Shown here: positions 14,108-24,689 of the stretch, one piece after another
How the letters are laid out: every line of letters begins with the position of its first letter
How positions within the stretch are numbered: position 1 is the first letter of the stretch
Assembly (NCBI GenBank): GCA_040510195.1
Contig: JBEVJK010000079.1
Span: 44,973 to 108,972 of the forward strand
DNA: 64,000 bases
Direction: 5' to 3'
From: JBEVJK01 sp040510195
Lineage (GTDB): Bacteria; Pseudomonadota; Alphaproteobacteria; Rhizobiales; Rhizobiaceae
Made by a program: the position numbers and the translations under genes
Notes under the pieces: generated by a model
Told to the model about the DNA's origin: nothing
The model's input: the letters and a program-made list of their open reading frames with translations, nothing else
The model's database searches: none

Positions 14108-17100
14108 ATGAACGTGCGGACCGACCCTTCGCTCCTCGAAACGGGAGTCCACCCGCTGCCGGCAGATGCCGAGCTGCCGATCCGTTCGATCTTCTTGCCG
14201 GAGGACAAGCTCCGCAAGCTGGGCGAAAGCCTCGCCAAGGGCGAGATCGACTTCTTCTACGGGCTTGGCGAGGAATTCGACTTCCATCAGCGCAACAAGG
14301 ACAATGCGCGCCACATCCTCGAGGTCTACCGCGTCACCAACGACGCCCAGGCCCGCGGCGAGACGGTCACGCCAGCGGCCCAATGGCTGCTCGACAACCA
14401 CTATCTGGTCGAGGAGACGATCTATCAGATCCGCCGCGATCTGCCGCGGCGCTTCTACCGCGAGCTGCCGACCATCGATGTCGGGGGCAGACAGATCCCG
14501 CGCGCCCTCGCGCTCGCCTGGATCTATGTCGCGCATGTCGATTCGACGGTGTCGGGCGAGCTCTTCAAGGCCATCGTCGAGGGCTACCAGTCGGTCGACC
14601 CGTTGCGAATCGGCGAATTGTGGGCGTTGCCCTCGCTGCTCCGCTTCGTGCTGATCGAGAACCTGCGTCGCCTGGCGCTACGGGTCAACCGATCCCGCGA
14701 GCTGCGCAGCATCGCCAATTCCGTGGCCGACGTGGTCCTGGCGAGCGGCGGCGACGACAACAGCACCCAGATCCTGACCGGCTATACCGACCACGCCCGC
14801 GACACCGCCTTTGCGACCCAGCTGCTCTACCGCCTGCGCGACGGCTCGCAAAACGCCGGGCGGGCGCTGATCTGGCTGGAGACCGAGCTCGAAAAGTCCG
14901 GCAGCGACGCCGAAGAGATCATCATTGCCGAGCACCGCACGCTGTCTTCGGGCAACGTGACGACCGGCAACATCATTCGCGGCCTGCGCAAGATCAACGA
15001 CATCGACTGGACCGAGTGGTTCGAGGCGATCAGCCGCGTCGACGCCCTGCTGCGCGAGCGTACCGACTTCGCGGCGCTGGATTTCTCCTCTCGCGACCAG
15101 TACCGCACCGCAATCGAGGACCTCGCCCGCCGCTCGAACCTCAGCGAGTACTACGTCGCCGACCGAGCCTTGCAGCTGGCGGGAGCGGATGCGCCAGAGG
15201 TGGCGGGCGCCTCCCTCCCGGCGAAGGACATCGGCTTTTGGCTGGTCGGCCCGGAGCGCCAGCAGCTCGAGGATGCGATCGGCTACCGGCCGAGCTTCGG
15301 CCGCCGCTTCCTGCGCTCGTTCGAAAGGACCGGCTGGGCCGGCATCGCCGTCCCCGTGGCGCTGCTTACCGCGCTCTACCTCTGGGTGACCGGGGCGGCC
15401 CTGGTGGCGCTCGGCCTTTCGGCCGCGTCGGTCGCCCTGATGCTGATCTGCTTTGCACTGCCTGCGGCAGAGGCGACGCTCGGGCTCTTCAACACCTCTG
15501 TCCTGGCCTTCCTGAAGCCGACTCGGCTGGTCGGCTACGAATTCAAGGAAGGTATCCCGGCCGACCAGCGGACGCTGGTCGTGGTTCCCGCCCTGATCGG
15601 CTCGCGCGACGATGTCGACGAAACCGTCCGCAACCTGGAAGTGCATCATCTGGCCAACTCGAAGGGCGACATCCGCTTCGCGCTGCTGTCCGACTGGCCC
15701 GACAGCGACGTCGAGCAGAAGGCCTCCGACCTGCAGATCCTCGACTACGCGCGGGCCGAGATCGCCCGCCTCAACGAGCGCTATCCCTGCGAAGGCTCGG
15801 CGCTCTTCCATCTTCTGCACCGGCGTCGCCTCTACAACGACGCTCAGTCGAGCTGGATGGGCTGGGAACGCAAGCGCGGCAAGCTCCACGAGCTGAACCG
15901 CCTGCTCCGCGGCGACAACGACACCACCTTCCTGCCGACCGACGTCCCCTTGCCGGAGAACGTCGTCTACGTGATGACGCTCGATTCCGATACGCGGATG
16001 ACGCGCGACGTGGTGACCCGCCTGGTCGGCAAGCTGGCGCATCCGCTCAATCGACCGGTCGTCGACCCGGCGACGGGCTGCGTCAAGGCGGGCTACGGCA
16101 TCCTGCAGCCGCGCGTCACCGCCTCGCTGACCACCGGCGACGAAGCCTCCTTCTTCCAGCGCGTCTTCTCGGCCAATCGCGGCCTCGACCCTTACGTCTT
16201 CGCCGTCTCCGACGTCTACCAGGACGTCTTTGGCGAAGGCACCTTCACCGGCAAGGGTCTCTACCACATCGATGCGATGGAGACGTCGCTGGAGGACCGG
16301 ATCGGCGAGAACACGGTCCTCAGCCACGACCTCCTGGAAGGCTCGATCGCGCGCGCCGCTCTGGTCACCGATGTCGAGGTGGTCGAGGATTACCCGACCC
16401 GCTACGCGGTGGACCGCTCGCGCCACCACCGCTGGGCGCGCGGCGACTGGCAGCTGCTGCCGTTCATCTTCGGCCGCAGCAAGGGGCTGTCGCGACTGGC
16501 GCGCTGGAAGATGGTCGACAATCTGCGCCGCACGCTGACGCCGATCTTCTGGGTCGCCGCATCGGTGGCCGGATGGACTTTGCTCCCCTTCTCCCAGGCC
16601 GCCCAGTGGCAGGCGCTGCTGATCCTCAGCATGTTCATCGCGCTGACCTTCGACATCGTGGATTCGCTCATTCCCACGACCCGCGACGCCACCTTGCGCG
16701 GCCATCTGAGTGCGGTGGCGCGCGACTTCGCCTTCGGCACCGCCCAGGTGGTCCTCAAGATCGTGCTCCTCGCCGACGAGGCCTGGATGATGGGCGACGC
16801 CATCGTCCGCACGCTCTACCGCCTCACGGTGAGCCGCCTGAACCTGCTGGAGTGGCGTACCGCCTCCCAGGCGGGCAAGGCCGGAACCGACACGATCGCC
16901 GGCCAGTACCGCATGATGTACGGGGCCGTGGTCATCGGCCTCGCCGGCCCTCTCCTGCCCTTCCTGGCCGGTTCGACCGGCATCTACGTCGCGCTGATCT
17001 TTTCGGTGCTGTGGATCGTCTCGCCGGCCTTCGCCTGGCTGGTCAGCCGCTCGGCCGAGACCGAGGACCGGCTGGTGATCGACGACGCCGAGCGGGCAAG

Positions 17101-20100
17101 GCTGCGCACGATCGCCCGCCGGACATGGCTCTACTTCGAGACCTTCGTCACGCCCGAGCACAACATGCTGCCGCCGGACAATTTCCAGGAGGTGCCGCAC
17201 CCCGTGGTGGCGGCGCGCACGTCGCCCACCAACATCGGCGTCTACCTGCTGTCGATCATCTCGGCGCGCGACTTCGGCTGGATCAGCCTGGCCAGCGCGG
17301 TCGACCGCATCGAGGCGACCCTCGACACGCTGGACAAGATGGAGCGGGCGCGCGGCCACTTCTACAACTGGTACGAGACGCGAACGCTCAATCCATTGCA
17401 CCCGCTCTACATCTCCAGCGTCGACAGCGGCAACCTCGCCGGGCACCTGATTGCGCTGGCGGCTGCCTGTCAGGAATGGGCCGAGGCGCCGGCCGTCCAC
17501 CTGCAGGGCGATTTCGACGGCCTGCTCGACACCGTGGCCATCCTGGAGGAGAGCCTGGAGGCGCTGCCCGACGACCGCCGTCAGCTGCGCCCGCTCAGGA
17601 AGCGGCTCATGGACCGCATCGGCGGCATGCGCCGTGCCGTCGACACGATCAAGACCGAGCCGGAAATGGCGTCCATCCGCACCATCAATCTCGCCGTGAT
17701 CGCCGCGGAGCTGCGCAAGCTCGCCGATTCCATCCACCACGAGACCGATTCGCCGCGCAGCGAGGAGCTCGCCGGCTGGGCCGCCAAGCTGGAGGCGACC
17801 TGCGAGGCCCATGTCAGCGATGCCCACAGCGACCACACCCACCTTGCCGAGCTGCGGACCCGGCTGGAGACGCTGCGCGAGCGTGCGAGGCTTTATGCGT
17901 TCGAGATGAACTTCTCCTTCCTGCTCCGGCAGGACCGGAAGCTGCTGGCCATCGGCTATCGGGTGGAGGATCACCAGCTCGACGAGAGCTGCTACGACCT
18001 CCTGGCCTCCGAGGCGCGTCTGACGAGCCTCTTTGCCATCGCCAAGGGCGACATCCCGACCGAGCACTGGTTCCGCCTCGGCCGGCCGATCGTCGAGATC
18101 GGCTTCCGCGGCGCCCTGATGTCGTGGTCGGGCTCGATGTTCGAGTACCTGATGCCGCCGCTGGTGATGAAGGAGCCGCAAGGCGGCCTGCTCAACCAGA
18201 CGAGCCATCTCGTCATCCGCCGCCAGATCCAGTACGGCCGTTCCAAGCAGATCCCGTGGGGCATTTCCGAGGCCGCCTACAACGGCCGCGACCGCGAGAT
18301 GACCTACCAGTACACGAATTTCGGCGTGCCGGGCCTGGGCCTGAAGCGAGGCCTGGCCCAGAACACGGTGATTGCCCCCTATGCGACGGTGCTTGCGGCC
18401 CAGTTCATGCCGCATGACGCGGTCGAGAACCTGCGACGCTTGCGCCTGATCGGCGCCCTCGGGCGCTACGGCTTCTACGACGCCGTCGACTTCACCCCGC
18501 AGCGGGTGCCGGAGGGCGACCGCCGCGCCATCGTCTACAACTACATGGCCCACCACCAGGGCATGTCGATCGTCGCCATCGCGAATGCGGTGTTCGAGGG
18601 CCGCATGCGCGACCGCTTCCACTCCGACCCGGTCATCGAGGCGGCCGAGCTGCTCTTGCAGGAAAAGGCGCCGCGCGACGTCCCGATCTCCGTTGCCAAG
18701 CCGGAGGCGACCGAACGGGTCAAGGCGGTCGACGCGGTCGAGCTCAGCCCCGACACTCGCGTGGTGGTCAACCCGCTGCGCGCATTGCGCTCGACGGACC
18801 TGATGAGCAATGGCCACTATTCGGTGATGCTGACGGCCACCGGATCCGGCTCCAGCCGCTGGAACGACCTCTCCGTCACACGCTGGCAGCCCGACCCGAC
18901 CGAGGACCGGATGGGCTCGTATCTGTTCGTCCGTGACATGGAGTCGGGCGCATGGTGGTCGGCGACGGCCGAGCCCCGGCAGGCGCCCGACGAGACCTGC
19001 CAGACGCTGTTCTGCGACGACAAGGCGACCTTCATCAAGACGGTCGGCCCGCTGCGCACCGAAGTGGAGGTGATCGTCGTCTCCGAGTGCGACGGCGAGA
19101 GCCGTCGCATCGAGATCTTCAACGACGGCACCAGCGACCGCCTTATCGAGATCACCTCCTTCGCCGAGCTGGCACTGGCGCCGGAAGCCTCCGACAGCGC
19201 CCACCCTGCATTCTCCAAGATGTTCGTCGAGACCGAGATCGCGGCCGATCGCACCGTGATCTATGCGACCCGGCGCAAGCGCGACAAGAACGACCCCGAT
19301 ATCGCCTACGCGCATTTCGTGCGCGGCGGCCGCGGCTTCGGCCGCGAGGTCGAGGCCGAGACGGACCGTCGCGCCTTCATCGGGCGCGGCCGCTCGATCG
19401 CCAACGCCGCGGCGTTCGACCGCGGAGCCCGGCTGGCCGGACGCCAGGGCTTCGTGCTCGACCCGGTGGCGGTCCTGAGGCGCCGTGTCCGCGTCCCCGC
19501 CAAGAAGAAGGTCTCGCTGACTTTTTGGACCGTCGTGGCACCCGACCGCGAGGCTCTCGACACCGCCGTCTCCCATCTCGACCACCGCGAGAGCTTCGCC
19601 CGCCAGGCGATGCTGTCCTGGACCCGCAGCCAGGTGCAGACGCGCCATATCGGCCTCACGCTGACCCAGGCCGCCAACGTCCAGAAGCTGGCGCGCTATC
19701 TTCTCTACCCCGACCCGTCGGTACGGATCGCCGCGCAGTCGATCGCCTCGGGCCTCGGCCGCCAGTCGGCGCTGTGGCCGATGGCGATCTCGGGCGACTT
19801 CCCGATCTTCGTGCTCCGGATCGGCGACGTCGCCGACCTGGAGATCGTCACCCAGACCTTGCGCTTCCAGGAGTATATGCGCGCCCGCGGCCTCGTCGCC
19901 GACCTCGTCATCGTCAACGAGCAGGCCGCGTCCTACGTGCAAGACCTGCAGCAGGCGATCGAATGGCACTGCGAGAACAGCCGCTTGCGCGGCCGTGAGC
20001 TGGGTCCCCGCCAGCACATCTTCGCGGTCCGGCGCGATTTGATGGACGAGGCCTCCTACCGCACCCTGCTCGCTGCGGCCCGCATCGCCTTCCATACCCG

Positions 20101-22678
20101 CAACGGCACCATCTTCGACCAGCTCGAACGGGCCGAGGCTGCCGCCCTGGCGGCGCGGGATACCGGTCTCGCCGCGCTGCATGGCGAGCCGGAGGCCGCG
20201 GCGGAGGCCGCACGCCCGCGTTTCGCCTCGCCGCCCAGGCTGCGCACCGTCGGCGAGGCCGAAAAGCCGGCCGGCGCGCTCGACTTCTGGAACGGCTTCG
20301 GCGGCTTCGACCGGCGGGGCCGCGACTATGTTGTGCGCCTAACCGGGTCGAGATCGACACCCCAGCCATGGGTGAACGTGATCGCCAATCCGAGCTTCGG
20401 CTTCCACACCTCGGCCGAGGGCGCCTCCTTCACCTGGAGCCGCAACAGCCGCGACTTTCAGCTGACGCCCTGGTCGAACGATCCGGTCAGCAACCGTCCA
20501 GGCGAGGCGATCTACATCCGCGACCAGGCGAGCGGCCGGGTGTTCTCGCCCTTCGCGGCGATCGCCCGCGACCCGGCGCTGACCTACGAGGCACGGCACG
20601 GACAGGGTGTCTCGACCTTCAGCACGCGGCGCGGCCCGCTAGCCGTCGAGCTGACGCAGCTCGTCGATCCCGCCGACCCGGTGAAGCTTTCCCGGCTGAT
20701 CCTGCGCAATTCCGGGTCGGTGCCGATCAATCTCCGCGTCTATGCCTATGCCGAATGGGTGCTGGGCTCCAGCCGCGCGCGCTCGGCGCCCTATATCGTG
20801 CCGGCCTACGACGCCGCGACCGGCGCGCTGACGGCCAGGAACCCCTACAGCCTGGATTTCGGCGACCGCGTGGCCTTCCTGGCCAGCGACCGGCCCCCCG
20901 ACGCCTACACCGCCGACCGCCACGAGTTCATCGGGCTGCACGGCTCGGTGGAGCTGCCGGACTCGGTGGCCGGCGGCGCGGCGCTGTCGAAGCGCACGGA
21001 GGCCGGCAGCGACCCCTGCTCCGCCTTCATGCGCGACGTCGTCGTGCCCCCCGGGGGCGTGGCCCAGCTCCTCGTCCTGATGGGCGACGCCGGCTCCGTC
21101 GACGAAGCCGCCGCGCTCGTCGAGCGCCACCGCGGCCGCGATTTCGACGAGCGCCTTGCCGAGGTCGAGGCGAATTGGCGCAGCTTCCTCGACACGCTCC
21201 AGGTCGAGACGCCCGACGCCGCCTTCGACGCCATGGTCAACAACTGGCTGCCCTACCAGAGCCTCGCCTGCCGCATCCGCGCCCGCTCCGCCTTCTACCA
21301 GGCCTCGGGAGCGTTTGGCTTCCGCGACCAGCTGCAGGACACGCTGGCCTTGCTGCTGCACGATCCGCAGCTCGCCCATGCGCAGATTCGCAACGCGGCC
21401 CGCCGCCAGTTCCGCGAGGGCGACGTCCAGCATTGGTGGCTGCCGCGCACCGACGCCGGCGTCCGCACGACGATCTCCGACGACGTGGTGTGGCTCGGCT
21501 ATGCGCTCTCATACTACGTCAAGGTGACCGGCGACGCCTCGATCCTCGCCGAGACGGTGCCCTTCATCGAAGGCCCACCCCTGGCGCCAGGCGAGCACGA
21601 TGCTTTCTACACGCCCGAAGTGTCGAAGGAGACGGCGACGCTCTACGAGCACGCCGCACGCGCCCTCGACCTCGCCATCAAGCGGACCGGCCCCAACGGG
21701 CTGCCGCTGATGCTGGGCGGCGACTGGAACGACGGCATGAACCGCGTCGGCGCCGAAGGACGCGGCGAGAGCACCTGGCTTGCCTGGTTCCTCTTGAAGA
21801 CACTGGAGGACATGGCGCCGATCGCCGAGGCCCAGGGCGACGCGGCGCGCGCCAAGGCCTGGCGGGACCACGCCTCGACCCTGAAAAACGCCATCGAGGC
21901 GACCGCCTGGGACGGCGAATGGTACCGGCGCGGCACCTATGACGACGGCACGCCGCTCGGTTCGCGCACGTCCGACGAGTGCCAGATCGACTCCATCGCC
22001 CAGTCGTGGAGCGTGCTCTCCGGCCATGGCGATCCGGCGCGCTCAGGAACGGCCATGGGCGCCGCAGCGGCGCGCCTGGTCGACCCGGACCTGAAGATCG
22101 TCAAGCTCTTCACGCCGCCCTTCTCGAAGACCGAGAAAGAGCCCGGCTACATCAAGAGCTACCCGCCGGGCGTCCGCGAGAATGGCGGCCAATACACCCA
22201 TGCGGCCACTTGGTTCGTGATCGCGCTGGCCGAGATGGGCCGCGTCGAGGAAGCCTGGCGCTGCTTCGAGATGCTCAACCCGGTCAACCATGCGCTCGAC
22301 GAGGCGGCAGCCGAGCGCTACCGCGTAGAGCCCTATGTCGTGGCGGCCGACATCTACTCGGTGGGCGACAAGGGCGGCCGCGGCGGCTGGACGTGGTACA
22401 CCGGCTCGGCGGGCTGGCTCTACCGGGCCGCGGTCGAGGGCATTCTCGGAATCCGCCGCGAAGGCGGACGACTGGCCATCGAGCCGAAGCTCCCTCCGCA
22501 TTGGGAAGGATTTTCCGCAACAGTAAATCTCGAAGGGGCATGCTACAAAATACGCATCAAGAAAGCCGAACGTGCAAGAACAGTTGCTATAGAGGTCAAC
22601 GGAAAGAAAATAAAAGGTTCTTCCATTGAACTTTCTAGTGGGGGTGAAAGAGATATCCTCGTAACCATCCCTGCCTAG
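14108..22678 (+). CDS. ndvB: Cyclic beta-1,2-glucan synthase
   Basis: Giant inner-membrane enzyme of 2856 residues that polymerises UDP-glucose into beta-1,2-glucan, cyclises it and trims its length. The product is a periplasmic osmoregulator important in host interaction. The GT84 glycosyltransferase region includes LDSDTRMTRDVV (DSD at about 626-628), flanked by hydrophobic membrane clusters near 410-470, 810-860 and 930-980. The central part holds the cyclisation-related glucoamylase-like region (LLNQTSHLVIRRQIQYGRSK, HHQGMSIVAIANAVF). The C-terminal GH94 phosphorylase-like domain has GGDWNDGMNRVG (about 2537-2548). Length and domain order match full-length NdvB/ChvB. The last ~55 codons are conspicuously A+T-rich. 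No cotranscribed gene precedes it; a terminator follows and ndvA lies 232 bases downstream. Confidence 0.96.
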   Translation: MNVRTDPSLLETGVHPLPADAELPIRSIFLPEDKLRKLGESLAKGEIDFFYGLGEEFDFHQRNKDNARHILEVYRVTNDAQARGETVTPAAQWLLDNHYLVEETIYQIRRDLPRRFYRELPTIDVGGRQIPRALALAWIYVAHVDSTVSGELFKAIVEGYQSVDPLRIGELWALPSLLRFVLIENLRRLALRVNRSRELRSIANSVADVVLASGGDDNSTQILTGYTDHARDTAFATQLLYRLRDGSQNAGRALIWLETELEKSGSDAEEIIIAEHRTLSSGNVTTGNIIRGLRKINDIDWTEWFEAISRVDALLRERTDFAALDFSSRDQYRTAIEDLARRSNLSEYYVADRALQLAGADAPEVAGASLPAKDIGFWLVGPERQQLEDAIGYRPSFGRRFLRSFERTGWAGIAVPVALLTALYLWVTGAALVALGLSAASVALMLICFALPAAEATLGLFNTSVLAFLKPTRLVGYEFKEGIPADQRTLVVVPALIGSRDDVDETVRNLEVHHLANSKGDIRFALLSDWPDSDVEQKASDLQILDYARAEIARLNERYPCEGSALFHLLHRRRLYNDAQSSWMGWERKRGKLHELNRLLRGDNDTTFLPTDVPLPENVVYVMTLDSDTRMTRDVVTRLVGKLAHPLNRPVVDPATGCVKAGYGILQPRVTASLTTGDEASFFQRVFSANRGLDPYVFAVSDVYQDVFGEGTFTGKGLYHIDAMETSLEDRIGENTVLSHDLLEGSIARAALVTDVEVVEDYPTRYAVDRSRHHRWARGDWQLLPFIFGRSKGLSRLARWKMVDNLRRTLTPIFWVAASVAGWTLLPFSQAAQWQALLILSMFIALTFDIVDSLIPTTRDATLRGHLSAVARDFAFGTAQVVLKIVLLADEAWMMGDAIVRTLYRLTVSRLNLLEWRTASQAGKAGTDTIAGQYRMMYGAVVIGLAGPLLPFLAGSTGIYVALIFSVLWIVSPAFAWLVSRSAETEDRLVIDDAERARLRTIARRTWLYFETFVTPEHNMLPPDNFQEVPHPVVAARTSPTNIGVYLLSIISARDFGWISLASAVDRIEATLDTLDKMERARGHFYNWYETRTLNPLHPLYISSVDSGNLAGHLIALAAACQEWAEAPAVHLQGDFDGLLDTVAILEESLEALPDDRRQLRPLRKRLMDRIGGMRRAVDTIKTEPEMASIRTINLAVIAAELRKLADSIHHETDSPRSEELAGWAAKLEATCEAHVSDAHSDHTHLAELRTRLETLRERARLYAFEMNFSFLLRQDRKLLAIGYRVEDHQLDESCYDLLASEARLTSLFAIAKGDIPTEHWFRLGRPIVEIGFRGALMSWSGSMFEYLMPPLVMKEPQGGLLNQTSHLVIRRQIQYGRSKQIPWGISEAAYNGRDREMTYQYTNFGVPGLGLKRGLAQNTVIAPYATVLAAQFMPHDAVENLRRLRLIGALGRYGFYDAVDFTPQRVPEGDRRAIVYNYMAHHQGMSIVAIANAVFEGRMRDRFHSDPVIEAAELLLQEKAPRDVPISVAKPEATERVKAVDAVELSPDTRVVVNPLRALRSTDLMSNGHYSVMLTATGSGSSRWNDLSVTRWQPDPTEDRMGSYLFVRDMESGAWWSATAEPRQAPDETCQTLFCDDKATFIKTVGPLRTEVEVIVVSECDGESRRIEIFNDGTSDRLIEITSFAELALAPEASDSAHPAFSKMFVETEIAADRTVIYATRRKRDKNDPDIAYAHFVRGGRGFGREVEAETDRRAFIGRGRSIANAAAFDRGARLAGRQGFVLDPVAVLRRRVRVPAKKKVSLTFWTVVAPDREALDTAVSHLDHRESFARQAMLSWTRSQVQTRHIGLTLTQAANVQKLARYLLYPDPSVRIAAQSIASGLGRQSALWPMAISGDFPIFVLRIGDVADLEIVTQTLRFQEYMRARGLVADLVIVNEQAASYVQDLQQAIEWHCENSRLRGRELGPRQHIFAVRRDLMDEASYRTLLAAARIAFHTRNGTIFDQLERAEAAALAARDTGLAALHGEPEAAAEAARPRFASPPRLRTVGEAEKPAGALDFWNGFGGFDRRGRDYVVRLTGSRSTPQPWVNVIANPSFGFHTSAEGASFTWSRNSRDFQLTPWSNDPVSNRPGEAIYIRDQASGRVFSPFAAIARDPALTYEARHGQGVSTFSTRRGPLAVELTQLVDPADPVKLSRLILRNSGSVPINLRVYAYAEWVLGSSRARSAPYIVPAYDAATGALTARNPYSLDFGDRVAFLASDRPPDAYTADRHEFIGLHGSVELPDSVAGGAALSKRTEAGSDPCSAFMRDVVVPPGGVAQLLVLMGDAGSVDEAAALVERHRGRDFDERLAEVEANWRSFLDTLQVETPDAAFDAMVNNWLPYQSLACRIRARSAFYQASGAFGFRDQLQDTLALLLHDPQLAHAQIRNAARRQFREGDVQHWWLPRTDAGVRTTISDDVVWLGYALSYYVKVTGDASILAETVPFIEGPPLAPGEHDAFYTPEVSKETATLYEHAARALDLAIKRTGPNGLPLMLGGDWNDGMNRVGAEGRGESTWLAWFLLKTLEDMAPIAEAQGDAARAKAWRDHASTLKNAIEATAWDGEWYRRGTYDDGTPLGSRTSDECQIDSIAQSWSVLSGHGDPARSGTAMGAAAARLVDPDLKIVKLFTPPFSKTEKEPGYIKSYPPGVRENGGQYTHAATWFVIALAEMGRVEEAWRCFEMLNPVNHALDEAAAERYRVEPYVVAADIYSVGDKGGRGGWTWYTGSAGWLYRAAVEGILGIRREGGRLAIEPKLPPHWEGFSATVNLEGACYKIRIKKAERARTVAIEVNGKKIKGSSIELSSGGERDILVTIPA

Positions 22679-22684
22679 ACCAAG

Positions 22685-22726
22685 GCCGCATTGTACGTTG
22701 CAGACGTGGAATGCGGTCTTTCTTTT
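22685..22726 (+). terminator. Probable rho-independent terminator after ndvB
   Basis: Stem ccgcatt (22686-22692) pairs with aatgcgg (22710-22716), and an inner acgt/acgt pairing is separated by a 2-base internal mismatch. A T-rich run tctttctttt follows. It lies 7 bases after the ndvB stop. Confidence 0.7.
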
Positions 22727-22910
22727 GCCGTGATGCCGCCATTTTTCATTATTTATCAGTTCGTTACCAGATCACGAGACGTTACCGGGACCTGCATAAT
22801 GTTGTCCTCTTTAGGGGAACCTGCGTCATGCGGAAGCATTGTAAAGTCGGTCTTCAAACGGTACCTGTTCCGCTATCGCACTGCACAAATTTGCCCGCGG
22901 GGTAAGCATA

Positions 22911-24689
22911 GTGTCCTTGTTGGAAGTGTATTCGAGAGCGCTGTCGTACCTTGCTCCCGCGAGGCGACGCGTTTTCCTCATATGTGCGGCGAACATCGTG
23001 CTTGCGATGGTATCCGTAGCCGAGCCCATCTTGTTCGGGCGGGTTATCGATTCAATATCCGACAAGCAGGACGTCTTCCCGACCTTGGCGTTCTGGGCTG
23101 GTCTTGGCGTTTTCAACGTCGTTGCTTTCGTACTTGTCGCTCGCGGCGCCGATCGCTTGGCACATGAGCGGCGCGCTGCCGTGCTCACCGACTCCTTCGA
23201 GCGGGTGATCGCCATGCCGCTCGCCTGGCACCATGAGCGTGGGACCTCCAACGTGCTGCACACCCTGGTGCGCGCCGTCGAGGCGATGTTCGGCCTGTGG
23301 CTCGAATTCATGCGCCAGCATTTGGCGACGGCCGTCGCGCTGGCGCTGCTGGTGCCGACCGCCATGTCGCTCGATCTTCGGATGTCGGCAGTGCTTCTGT
23401 GCCTGGGCTTCCTCTATGTCGCGATCGGCCGCCTGGTCATGCGCAAGACCAAGGAGGGCCAGCATGCCGTCGAGGGGCACCACCAGAAGGTCTTCTCGCA
23501 TGTCAGCGACTCGATCGGCAACGTCTCGGTGCTGCAGAGCTACAACCGGATGACCGAAGAGACGCGGGCACTGAAGGACCTCACCGACCAGCTGATGAGG
23601 GCGCAGTATCCCGTGCTCGACTGGTGGGCCTTGGCCAGCGCGCTCCACCGGCTGGCGTCGACCGTCTCGATGATGGTGGTGCTCCTGATCGGCGCCCTGT
23701 TGGTCACGCACGGCCAACTGCGCATCGGCGACATCGTGGCCTTCACCGGCTTTGCCGCTTTGCTCATCAGCCGGCTCGACCAGATCACCAACTTCGTCAA
23801 CCAGGTGTTCGAGTCACGCGCCAAGCTGGTGCAGTTTTACCAGCTCGAGGACGACTGGAAGGACGGTCGCGAGCCCGAGGGCCTTATGGAGCTCGGCCCG
23901 GTGACCGGGCATGTGCGCTTCGAGGACGTCGGCTTCACCTTCCCCAATTGCGGTCATGGCGTTTCCGACGTGAACTTCGAGGTCGCGGCCGGCGAGACGA
24001 TCGCCATCGTGGGCCCGACGGGCGCCGGCAAGACGACGCTGATCAACCTCCTGCAGGGCGTCTTCGACCCCGACCATGGGCGCATCCTGCTCGACGGCAT
24101 CGACACGCGCACCGTGAGCCGGAAGTCGCTTCGCCATTCGATCGCGACCGTCTTCCAGGACGCCGGCCTGTTCAACCGTTCGATCGAGGAGAACATCCGC
24201 GTCGGCCGCGGCTCCGCCAGCAATGGCGACATCCACGCCGCGGCTGAGGCGGCAGCGGCCCAGGACTTCATCCTGGCCAAGAGCGAAGGCTACGACACCG
24301 TGGTCGGCGAGCGCGGCGGCCAGCTTTCGGGCGGCGAGCGCCAGCGCATCGCGATTGCGCGGGCCGTGCTGAAGAATTCGCCGATCCTGGTCCTCGACGA
24401 GGCGACCAGCGCGCTCGACGTCGAGACCGAGGCTCGCGTCAAGGAGGCCATCGACCGCCTGCGCGAAGGCCGCACCACCTTCATCATCGCCCACCGCCTG
24501 ACCACGGTCCGCGACGCCGACCGCGTCATCTTCATGGATCAGGGGCGCATCGTCGAGCAGGGCGCGTTCCACGAGCTCGCGATGTCGAACGGCCGTTTCG
24601 CCGGTCTGCTGCGCGCCGGCGGTCTGCTGAACGACGAGGAGGTCAGGCGCCTGTCCCGCATCTCCGCAGTGTCCGAAGAAGCCGCCTGA
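22911..24689 (+). CDS. ndvA: Beta-(1->2)-glucan export ATP-binding/permease protein
   Basis: Half-size ABC exporter of 592 residues that carries cyclic beta-1,2-glucan from cytoplasm to periplasm. The N-terminal six-helix membrane domain (about 15-300) includes LSYLAPARRRVFLICAANIV and MMVVLLIGALLVTHG. The nucleotide-binding domain follows: Walker A GPTGAGKTTL near 368, signature LSGGERQRIAIARA near 471, Walker B ILVLDEATSALD near 492, H-loop IIAHRLTTV. The start is GTG at 22911 behind a G-rich ribosome-binding site; MSLLEVYSRAL matches the NdvA N-terminus. Its own promoter must lie in the 22727-22910 gap, which is about half A+T. The stop abuts that of the convergent ligD with no gap. Confidence 0.95.
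   Translation: MSLLEVYSRALSYLAPARRRVFLICAANIVLAMVSVAEPILFGRVIDSISDKQDVFPTLAFWAGLGVFNVVAFVLVARGADRLAHERRAAVLTDSFERVIAMPLAWHHERGTSNVLHTLVRAVEAMFGLWLEFMRQHLATAVALALLVPTAMSLDLRMSAVLLCLGFLYVAIGRLVMRKTKEGQHAVEGHHQKVFSHVSDSIGNVSVLQSYNRMTEETRALKDLTDQLMRAQYPVLDWWALASALHRLASTVSMMVVLLIGALLVTHGQLRIGDIVAFTGFAALLISRLDQITNFVNQVFESRAKLVQFYQLEDDWKDGREPEGLMELGPVTGHVRFEDVGFTFPNCGHGVSDVNFEVAAGETIAIVGPTGAGKTTLINLLQGVFDPDHGRILLDGIDTRTVSRKSLRHSIATVFQDAGLFNRSIEENIRVGRGSASNGDIHAAAEAAAAQDFILAKSEGYDTVVGERGGQLSGGERQRIAIARAVLKNSPILVLDEATSALDVETEARVKEAIDRLREGRTTFIIAHRLTTVRDADRVIFMDQGRIVEQGAFHELAMSNGRFAGLLRAGGLLNDEEVRRLSRISAVSEEAA

Noticed and set aside
14678..20182. Very long open frame (about 1830 codons) antisense to ndvB
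   Set aside because: It is the mirror of a G+C-rich coding frame. Its composition is low-complexity Arg/Gln/Asp/His-rich, with no start signal and no family features.
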